Part shown: positions 54,801-64,000 of the stretch, piece by piece
Numbering within the stretch: the first letter of the stretch is position 1
How the letters are laid out: each line of letters starts with the position of its first letter
DNA from: Porodaedalea pini
Taxonomy: Eukaryota; Basidiomycota; Agaricomycetes; Hymenochaetales; Hymenochaetaceae
NCBI GenBank assembly: GCA_002794775.1
Contig: NBAY01000002.1
Location: 2,046,001 to 2,110,000 of the forward strand
Length of the DNA: 64,000 nucleotides
Reading direction: 5' to 3'
Notes under the pieces: model-generated
The model's input: the letters and a program-made list of their open reading frames with translations, nothing else
Told to the model about the DNA's origin: nothing
The model's database searches: none
Translations under genes and position numbers: made by a program

Positions 54801-55396
54801 GCCAAACTCCGGCAAACCAAGACGAGAAAAGACAAGTCAAAGGCGGATGGGGATGGGGAATAGGGTGGGCGCTCGATAAGCGAGGACGACGAGAACAAAC
54901 GATCTAGGTCGGACACGGGGATGTGTGCGGTGTGGAGTGGGAGCTGATGGCAAGGGGAGAAGTGGTCAAAAGAAGAAAGTAGAAAAGATAAAAATGGCAC
55001 CCCGTGTCCGTGTATGCTAGAACAGAGAAGATGTGTGAGAAATGAATTGATTAGAACCGCAGACCGGAAATGAGGCGATCAGAGAGAAAAAGGCGATAGA
55101 TTGCATATGGTAACAGGTTGAATGCGTCGTTAGTCGAGAGGCGGGTGAGCGGATAAAAGGCCTAACGCCTTTGAACGCGATTTTTTGGGTGAGGATGTGA
55201 GTGTTGCGTTGCGTCGTAAATCCAATAAGTCAGTCGTAAGAGGAAATGTCGTTTCGAGCGTGCATTTCCTGGATAAGGTTCGGACCCTGTTCGCAGTTTG
55301 AAATTGTGCGATGAGAAGATCTGCGGCAGACGAGGAACAATGGGCGGCGTAAACTCACGATGAACGCCGGAGCAATTCAATCAGCGAACAAGCGCC
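51812..55396. other. 3.6-kb convergent gap without supported genes
   Basis: Between two convergent genes. It contains GC-rich segments (53200-54300), a CATCTC microsatellite near 53035-53055 and a GAAATC/GAAGAC-like run near 53490-53515. The longest open frames (53181-53591, 53605-53922) have no recognisable domain, and overlapping frames on both strands are equally open, so they are not called. Confidence 0.4.
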
Positions 55397-57566
55397 CTAC
55401 ATGCTCGCCAACATCGGGCTGTCGCTCCGCATCCCGGCGCCACCATACAATCCGCTAAACGTGTCTCCGAGACCACGCCACGCACTCCCGGACCCCGGGC
55501 GGGACGCGCTTCCTGCGCTGCTGCCACCGCTCATAGGAGGGGTCAGATTAGGCGACGGCGTCGGGGACTGCACAAAGCACCACTGCTTGACAAACGCCGC
55601 GTATGTCGAGTCACTGGCCAGCGACGAAGTTGGAGAAGACACAATATCTTTTGCACGCTGCTTCTCCGTTTCCGTCGCGGTCGGGAGCGCCGTGTACAGC
55701 GGCGGCGGCGTGGTATCCGACAGGGACTGCGTAGACGAACCAGTCGATGGAGGCCAGATCGGCTCATACTTCGGTGCTGTCGCCGGCATACCGCCAACGA
55801 GGCTCATCTGCTGAGAAGTCGGAGAATGCACACTCTTGGTCTCAGGCTTCGGCGTTACCATCGGTGTCGCGTCCGACAAACCCACAAATTCCCTTGTAGG
55901 CGAACTTCGTTGGGGTGATGACGAGGATGACTTGGACGGCGCAGCATAGTTCATCAGGTTGAGCTTCGTGGGGACGGTCGCGTATAAGGCCGCCGCTGAA
56001 GAGCGCCCGCCAGCCGTCGACGACAGAGCCATCGGCTGTGGGGACGAGTTGTGCCTGATGGGCGGCGAGAGACGCGCCGGCATGCTCGCGCGGTGGCTGC
56101 GAAGGTGCGCAGGCGGAAGGGTAATCTTGGCTGGCGGCGCCTGCGGTTTCGAAGCATGCGCAACCGCCTGCACGGCTTCCGTCGTCGGGGTGCCTTTGAG
56201 CGTCGACGGCGCGCTGAACGTGCGCTGCTGGCTATGGCCCATTACGGGACTCGTACGTGTCGCGTCGTTCGCTGCAGTCGCTGCGCTCGTTGGCTTCCTG
56301 AATCCAACGCAGTAGTTTTTTCCGTCGTTGTTATCCCACCATTCACCCACGCCTGGTGCCGTATACCGCACCACCAACCACATGGTCTTCTCGTGGAGCT
56401 TCCGCTCAAAGTCCTCCAATCGTATTACAAAACTGAACCGATCCCACGTGCTGCTGGCCACGGCTTTATCTCCCACAGTGTGCGGGTGGGGAAAAGGTGG
56501 TGGTAAAGACGGGAGGGATACGACGTGCTTGCAAGCAACCTCAGACGTCGTATGCCAGTCATCGAGCGTGAAACGGACTGCCACTTCCTTCGCAAAAGCT
56601 GTTGGAAATAAGTAAGCCAGTGTATATGCACAAGACAATGACGAGCTACGCACCGACATTGCGAACAATAATGGAACCGCGCAGTATGGGAGGCGAGCCC
56701 CGTGGCAACACAAGTGTCTCCACATGTACGTTCGCATACATCGGCGGGCTATACGCGGGGATAGGCGACGTCGTCTTCGGGTCGAGTTCGAATCCTACCG
56801 GCTCCGGTGTGCTCACCGTCCTCGGGAACGGGTACCCATCCTGCTCGGGTGCAGCAGGGTTAGACGAATCATACTCGGTCTCCGTTTCCGTCTCATCTGG
56901 GTTCGACGAACGGGAGACATTGACAGGCTTTCCGGAGCTGTTGAACACCCGAACACTCCGCAGCGCTTCGTCGCCCGCAAAGTGTACGTTCTTAGGTGTC
57001 ACGGCACCGCTCGAGGGCGTGGCGGGCTCCGACTGCGCGCGGAAATGCATGCGCAAAGCGGGTACATGAGGCGAGGAGTGGGACGACTTAAGGGAAGGCT
57101 TCAGCGGCTTCCCATTGGAGAGGATAATAGGCGTCGACGGCGTTCGCGGAAGGGAGGAGCTCGTGGGCGAAGGCGGCTGAGGCGAGGGTGTCGGAGAGCC
57201 CCTGGAGGGGAAAGGAAGCGAAGAGGTCTCCTCTCCCTTAGGAGGCGCTGATAGCAGCGAATTCGACGGGACATTCTTGGTGTCCACAGTCAAACGTAGC
57301 GCGTTCAATGCGGACTGCGGCTCAGGAGGGGGGGTCGTGTCAGAGTCGTCTGAGTCTCTCTCGTCAAAGTGGAATAGGGTCTTCCGCTCGCCATTGAGGC
57401 CTTTGCGACGAGGGAGGTTGGGGAGGGAGGCAAATGCGCCTGGGCCACGCTCATCGGAGAAGGACGAGTTCGCAGAGCGGGTACGTCTGTGCTTCGAACG
57501 CAACTTGAGTGGGGGTAGGTCAAATGTGTGAGCCTCCGGAGACGCGGGCGGCTTCGCGTAGGGCAT
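55397..57566 (-). CDS. CBM21 protein phosphatase 1 regulatory (glycogen-targeting) subunit
   Basis: Homologue of the Gac1/Pig/PPP1R3 group, which brings PP1 to glycogen and activates glycogen synthase. Exons 57566-56654 and 56598-55397 join in frame across a GTGCGT...CAACAG intron. The first part is disordered and Ser/Pro-rich, and includes VTPKNVHFAGDEALRSVRVF, where KNVHF is an RVxF-type PP1-docking motif. The CBM21 domain spans the intron: NVHVETLVLPRGSPPILRGS, AFAKEVAVRFTLDDWHTTSE, WDRFSFVIRLEDFE and GEWWDNNDGKNYCVGF, with the conserved aromatic and Asp/Asn residues that contact sugar chains. The C-terminal half is again disordered. The start at 57566 (MPYAKPP) is preferred over an upstream in-frame ATG at 57809, which would add a hydrophobic stretch unlike the family. 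Confidence 0.87.
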
Positions 57567-60500
57567 CGCACACTGGGGCGAGCTCGTCGACGATGGAAGG
57601 GGGAGAATAAAGAGATAGAAGAATGGAGAAAAAAGAAGAAAAAAAGTGGTTGAAGTAGGAAAAAGTTGGAGCGCGCTGTCCAGATTGCAGGGGGTATAAT
57701 CAGAGGGTGACGTCAATAATGCATTTGGTGGAGACATACCTATCCACAGGAAGCCTAGAGTACGCTCAGCGTCGTGTACAGCGACAACGACTGGATGATG
57801 GATGAGCAACGACTGGGAGGGCGGCGGAGGGGGGAAATGAAGAAAACAAGCCGAAATGAGAGGACCGGAGGGGGGTACTTAAGCTGAAACGTGAGAAGCA
57901 CAACTGAATACAGGACCCTGTCTTATCAATATCGTCTTTTCGGGCTTCGCGATCCAGTGCTAGTCCAGACCCTGCTCTTTTCCTTGTCTTTCTCCTTTTC
58001 TCTCTTGCCGAGTCAAAGATGGTGGTAATGAGGAATGCAGGATGCTGAGGAGCACAATGGAAATTGGCTGTTTATATATGCTGACTAGTACCGACTTTGC
58101 AGTGGTGACTGGAGATACATACACATTGCAATTGAATTGAAAGTCTCCAAGAGACCATAGATATGGGCTACGGGAGTCCACGCCCGGGTCTATCTTGATC
58201 GGCACGCGGCTGCGAGATGCGCGATCCCTCGCTTCCTTTCTCACATCAAATTCTGTCTCGCGTAATACAACCGTCTTTCGGCGCTGCCCGCCAGCCCGAC
58301 GTCATCACATTGCGCCTTCCGTGAATCCGTCCCGACAACCGGCGCGCATATTTGCTGAACATATGCGTCTGCAGAGCCAGCAAACGGCTGTAACCTCGCA
58401 TCCACGCATCTCCACTTTGCGGGGAAAGACTCCATTGCAACCGGCGACGACGACAGCCTGGCCCGAATGCGGTCGTCATTGTCCGACTCCTCCCATTCAC
58501 TTCCAATCTGCGCTTGGATAAACGTAGACGTGTCCTCCTACTCCTATCATGCGGCGCTGCCATAACACCTCCCTAGTTCGTCCTCCTTCCCGCGAAGATT
58601 CGGAAACACAAACAAGGCCAGCTCTACAATGCAAACAGGCGGGCGCCTGACCATCAACCTCTCACATTGCACTTCTCGCCCACACACGCTGTGGAGCGCT
58701 GTTGGTTTATGTTCGCATCTTCGTCGTATACCTCCTGCTTCCACTACGACGCAATTGGTCCGTGCGCAGATAGCAGAGATGTCAGGATGTTTGCTAGTAC
58801 ACAGGCTCAGCACGCGGACGCGGCCACGAGTACGTTCCAGATCAGAACATTCCGGGTCAGACTCAGACTCAGACAAACGGGTTTATTATCTAGCTGTTCA
58901 GCTGAGCCACGCCATACATGAGCAACCCCTGGCCTAATCAAAGTGAGCCTGCCCATGGATCCTCTTACTTACAACTTGCATCGTTCTCCTTTCGTCTTCC
59001 GATTCCGACGCGGTGTTCAACCCGAATTGCGATCGTATGTCGAACAGATCTCACGACATACCGCACTTCGTTTCTTCCTTTTCGTTATTGACGCTAACCA
59101 CATGACCCCCATGTCTATTTCCCCGATCCGTTCATAGGCCTTCCCGAACCGCTGCTTCAGTACCTATGACGCGTCCGCCGTGCGTGCTTTACGTAGTCTG
59201 TATACCGCTTCGAGCTCGAGAGCGCGCGCTGTGAGCGTCAGGCGACGAGGCATCGACAGGCGCCGTCTTTCCTCCGAATGTGCGTACGATGACATCACCA
59301 CAGTCAACACTTTCACATATTCTTATGCGACTATTAGTATAAGGGCGCCGGCGCCGGTCATTGCGTGATCTTCCGTCGGGAATCGGAGACATGGAAATTA
59401 GAATGGCTCGAAGATGGTGGGGTTTCGAAAGGATGTACGAACCCCCTTTCTTTGGCTTTTTCTCCTTCTTTGTCTGGTTGCTTAGGTGCTTTCACCTCAC
59501 AACTCGAGCTCATACCGCAGGCCTAGGGATTGTGAAACCTTCAGGTCTGTTTACACCGCATGTCAGTCTCTTAATTCTCTCTTGTCTATACGATAGGGGA
59601 AAGGTAGAGAAACAGATTGTTTTTTCGAAATTCTGAGCAATATTAATCTAACCCCATCGGACTCATCCAACCATTCGATTTCTAGACAATTTCCGCCTGT
59701 TCTTTGGAGAACAAGCTCCTTTGTCTTTGTCCCCCTCGTCATGACCGCCCACCGGAGAAGGCTCCTGAATGTACGCGTCTCATCATCATCTGATGCGCAG
59801 CCGTACACATAATAGAACATCTCGCCTTTTCTTCTCCCTTCTCATAGCTTGGGAACTGTGCTTACGATGCTTCTCAGAATATCGCACCTCGTTTTTATCC
59901 GCGATATGGCATCATATACAAGAAATTGAACGAAGCCGGTCCTGTTGGCCATCGTCAAGCACGATTCAGTCGGTCGCGGAAACCCTGCCACTTAGGAGAG
60001 AAGGAGGAATCAGCATGTGTAAGTATTATTACTCCACGCCTCACAACGTTGTTTTCAAGGTGTCCAGCTACATCAAAATATACGGCCATTTTTCTTCTTC
60101 ACTGTTTTCCCGAATGATGCTCGGGCTACATTATTTTTTTAAATTATCACGGACTTTACCGATGTGTCCATACGTCGATCAGGTCCGAAATGCCGCCTAG
60201 CCGCGGCGGGCGCGGATCCTTGATAGGCGTTTCCCCGGACCTGATCATGATCTCTTTCTTCGCACGCATCAATTCCCACTGTCAGCAGCTTCAGAACTCG
60301 AGCTCAAGCGCGAATTGATGGCACGTTTGATCTGAGAGGTGGACAACGCAACGGGATGCAGGCCTCGAGGAGATAGATGGCGAATTGATGACCGGAAGTC
60401 GGATATGAAGATTCGATGGGAAATGCGGGGGTGGGGTCCGAATCCGGAATGCGTAACAGTTCTCGAGTTCTAGCTCGGATTTTTTTCGAAGTCCGGTAGA

Positions 60501-63500
60501 ACTTACATATACATATAGGCATTCTCGTAGCTTGCTGGAAGTAAAGTTCATGAGAACTCTCAGATTAATATTGCCTGAGAGTGCGACTTACAATAAAGGA
60601 ACAGAAAGGAAGTCTCGAGCTCGCCATAAAATCGAACTCGGACGATGATACCCGGTCTCCCTCGTTCTCTCCTCGGGAAGTATCACCCAGAATCGAGAGG
60701 TCGAAAGGTCGGACACCATCAAGGGGATTACACGAAATCGAAACGAAGTTCCCCGCTTCTGGTCCTCTCCGGCCTGCGCATGCCGATGCATCCGAGCTTT
60801 GTATTCAGTCGTCCGTTCGGGTAAGTGAGGAAGCTAGCTGGGCGCGGATACAGATAGGAGGGGTGTGTACATATAGAGAGTTGGGGGTGCCTTCGTCCGA
60901 TCCTGAAGCGGACTCTAAGGCTAAGACTAAGACTGCTTCCGTGAGGCTCTCCTCTGGTTCAATATACGAGAACAATGAGAGGAGTATATACTATATTGGA
61001 GAAGGTGAGGGACGACAAGATGCGCGGCCGCGGTCGCCATGAACCTTATCTGAATTCGCGGCTGCGGTTTCATTACTTCCCTTTCGCACTTTTATTGAAA
61101 CATACGTACAGAGAGTATGCTTTGCTATCTACCCTACTCTGACTCTCGGGCAGGGAAATGCATTTTCCGCATACACACGGAACGCAATACGCGCCCCACT
61201 GCTATCAATTGCTGGTTGATATGAAGGTGGCGTTAGACAGCGAAGTCGTCTGTGGGTGCAGAATCCGAGAAGGCGGCGTAGAAGCGCATCCGTGTAAGTA
61301 GATGCCTTTATACCTGGCAATGGCGACGCCGCACTCGATGCGAAAAAGACAAGCAACGCTCCCCTTCCATCACGACATGATGGATACAGCCGTCCCGCGG
61401 GTTGTCGTGCATCGACAACGGTGGGTGGAGCAGCTTGTATTGTAGTAACGCAAGCTCGAGAACGATAGGGTTCGAGTCGATTCTCGAAGTGGGCGAAGAG
61501 CGGCGACATCAAGATGGCCAACTCACGACCCAGGTCAGCCTCGATGTCCCTTGTGCGACGCTGATCCCACCGCGCTCAGAAGCTCAGAGCTTCGAGAGTC
61601 CGACTTTCGGCAAGGGCAAACCGTATCCTTCAGCGCCTGGAGATTACACGAAGGCCATGGAACATCGGATACCAGAATACGAGAAGAAATACGAGATCTT
61701 CAAGCAAAGAAAATATAGTATACGCATACCCATGGATAAAGTTTAGAAGTCTCCAAGCTGGACATTGCATGCACATCCGAATAACCAGTACAGAAATAAG
61801 GAAGGTTACGGCATGTCATATACTAGAAATATCGGCTCCTCCACTGGTCTTCCTCGGCAAAGTAGGATCGCCGCATATAACGAACTAAAACAATAATATA
61901 TTTGTGGCGTGCCAGGTGTTAATTTGTGGTGAAAGATAAGGGAGATGCCGGAGATGAAGGGAGAGGCGCAGGCAACTGCAAGCCGCGGAGCAGGTGTGTT
62001 TGTGTTTTCATGTCACTGGCTTTTGGACGGAACTCATCGGTGCGAACGCGTCCGAGCTCGAGATATATCAGCGCGATGAGTACCCTTCCGATACGTGCCA
62101 CGGGTAGGACGGTCTGAATAACTAGCCAGGATTCGTGATCAATACGTGATTTCGACCGATAGTGCGCACAGTCTTTACCTCAATCTGCATCAAATCAAGG
62201 AATCCAGGCTTGAGCTTTCCCTCAGGACATCGGTATCGCAGCGATCAGTACGTACCGAAATCCGAAGGTAGACCTGTATGAAAGAACCCGATGCCTCATC
62301 GGGGAACCGACGGGACACCCCAGCGTCCCATAGTGTGAGTCATCACTCGTAGCAGTGGCTGCGAGAGAAGAGCTGAAAGACACCGCGGGAGGATCACGGA
62401 CGCGAGTACCGAACAGTATAGATGCCGTTTTGAAAATGTGTATTGGCAGAAGCAGCGATGGTCGGTGGCAAGGGATAAAAGAATAAGAAGTAAAGTACGA
62501 GCTGTAGTCAGCGGAAGCTAGAATGTGTTGAAGCCAGGTTCGGAGAGATTGGCGTGTAGCATTGCTTGCGAGTTCAGGAGAAATTAGGATTTTCGGAGCG
62601 ATGCGGGAAGAGCAAGTAGAAGGGGGGATACTATTCAACATTTAGGTGCCCGACTTCCCAGCGGACGCGAGGGAGAACCATCCAGTGTGTAGTAAACAAT
62701 GACAAGAGAATGACTTTCTGGTGGAAGGATATCTGGTTCGCTACTAAGTAGCTCGGGCCGAGTATAACAGAACATCTGAATCAGATCTATCGCACCTTTT
62801 CCGTTTTCTAGAAAGTCGTCGGAACGCAGAAGAGGGTGCGTTTGGTCAGGAGTTGATTAAATTGATAGGCTCACCTGAAATGCATCACTGAACATGCGCT
62901 AACCGGAAAAGGTGACTGAGATACTATAAAAGGCGAATTTCTTTTGGTATGGATACTGAGGTATAAATGCTCGGGAAATATCGATACACCGTGTGGCACA
63001 AAAGCATCAGATAAGTGGTCGGAGGCTCATCCGACCTCAGTGCTGACTGGGGTGACTTCTGTCTTGCGAAGCTCGCGATAACGTCCGTGATTTCATGCTT
63101 GAGCCTGTGATTTGACCTCACTGAAGATAAGCTTTCAGTAGACGAATAGTCAGAATAAAAAAGTTGATTGGTGTTTCGCGCGTATAAGTGAGAAAGAAAA
63201 GGCAGAACTCAAGACTATACCCCGTAGCCGTTTCCATTCTATGCCTCAATACCGAGTATGCAAGATCGTTATTTCTAGATGGGAGTCGGGCTGTGCAGTG
63301 TTTGTTTTGATATGACAAGTGTCGACAAACTCTCTCCGTCCGCTTTCCCCGCGTGCGAGGCATCGGAATTGAAGAAGAGAGAAAGTCAGGTAAATGCCAG
63401 AAAAGGCAGATGACCTTCTTGAAAAGGCACATTTTATTATCTTATCTCAGTTCGGCCGTTTACGATTGATACCCTTGCGTGTCTTCAAATACGGTTGACT

Positions 63501-64000
63501 CAGCCGTGCCCGGCTTTGTATACAATGCCGTTCCTGGATGGAGCGGAGACTGTCGGGCAGTCGGGCAGTCGGATGCGTGGACCCATGGACACAAACGTGG
63601 TCCATCATCACGGTTATGAAGAAAGTCCAAAGCTAGCGTCGCCCCCATCGCGTTCTACGTGTGCGGAGGTGGTCCAGAAGACGCCCCTAGCGGCGGTAGA
63701 GACATCGGAAACATCGGTCGAAGGATGATAATAGAGTGGCAGAGGCCGAGGCCACTGTAGAGTCTCCAAATCAACTTCTCGGCCCCACTTCGTGCGTAAA
63801 TATTTGAGTCCTCATTCATCAAAGGCAGTCCATCTAGACGAGTCGCAGCGCGCAAGCTTGTGCTCGTTGCATTTGGAGATCCGAGGGTCTGCCCTATTTC
63901 TCTTATTTCTATAGTTTCTACCAACCTTTTACCGTATAAATTCCCGCAGGATCTACCTCCGTCCACGTTCGAGCCTATAGCCTCAAGTTCTTCCTTAGAC
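57567..64000. other. Long region without supported genes
   Basis: 6.4 kb upstream of the PP1 subunit gene to the window end. Open frames are short and present in several overlapping frames. The longest (60581-61042 and 61402-61746 on plus, 62222-62641 on minus) show no domain, signal peptide or convincing introns. A perfect 11-bp inverted repeat lies at 60177-60187 and 60236-60246. Promoter and 5' UTR of the PP1 subunit gene are expected near 57567-58200. Confidence 0.4.
60177..60246. repeat. Inverted repeat with GC-rich loop
   Basis: GATCAGGTCCG and its exact complement CGGACCTGATC, 48 bp apart. The loop contains GCCGCC and GGCGGG, which can pair in turn, so the whole could form one branched hairpin. 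No duplication flanks it. Confidence 0.5.

Noticed and set aside
55401..57251. Long plus-strand frames opposite the PP1 subunit gene
   Set aside because: They are shadows of the GC-rich minus-strand coding sequence.
56646..57809. Upstream ATG at 57809 for the PP1 subunit
   Set aside because: It would add a hydrophobic stretch not expected in this soluble family; MPYAKPP at 57566 fits better.
61440..61490. tRNA-like GGTTCGAGTC at about 61467
   Set aside because: No T-stem pairing or acceptor stem can be formed around it; no tRNA is supported.

Overview
The window is nuclear DNA of a filamentous basidiomycete, most likely an Agaricomycete. Genes are closely packed on both strands and cut by many short introns of about 45-70 nt with GTRNGT-like donors. 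The families (polyporopepsin-type aspartic protease, T2 ribonuclease, Msc7-type aldehyde dehydrogenase, ABC-C transporter, DUF89/ARMT1 phosphatase, MARVEL and LysM membrane proteins) fit that group. The assignment is inferred from content only. I found no tRNA, rRNA or CRISPR array.

Layout. 1-15.8 kb is a gene-dense housekeeping block: start of TRM5 (-), a TatD-like hydrolase (+), a BTB protein (+), a MARVEL four-helix protein (-), a membrane-anchored LysM protein (-), a U1A/U2B''-type snRNP protein (+), D-amino-acid oxidase (-), a conserved unknown (-), an RNF126-like RING ubiquitin ligase (+) and an ARMT1-like DUF89 protein (-). 15.8-20.5 kb has almost no recognisable gene. 20.5-36.3 kb holds a secreted aspartic protease (+), a full-length ABC-C transporter (-) divergent from a membrane aldehyde dehydrogenase (+), a secreted RNase T2 (+), an ACT-domain protein (+) and an oxaloacetate-type mitochondrial carrier (-).

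36.37-47.50 kb is a nested transposon. A minus-strand LINE (ORF1 with zinc knuckles; ORF2 with AP endonuclease, reverse transcriptase and RNase H) is flanked by a 12-bp target-site duplication. It landed in what had been a roughly 117-nt bidirectional promoter between the mitochondrial carrier and an MDM1-type sorting nexin. A plus-strand Ty3/gypsy element of 4,835 bp with 413-bp LTRs then inserted into LINE ORF2, with its own 5-bp duplication (AGAAG). Removing it rejoins ORF2 in frame. The gypsy element shows a probable self-priming site, a probable -1 frameshift signal at gag/pol, and an in-frame deletion that removes the integrase and fuses RNase H to the chromodomain. Its LTRs differ at only three sites, all CpG-type transitions, and the premature stops in both elements also look like CGA-to-TGA changes.

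47.6-57.6 kb holds the MDM1-type protein (+) and a CBM21 glycogen-targeting PP1 regulatory subunit (-), separated by a 3.6-kb gap. The last 6.4 kb shows no gene I can support.

Exon borders were read by eye from splice signals and family similarity. Several internal borders are approximate and are flagged.
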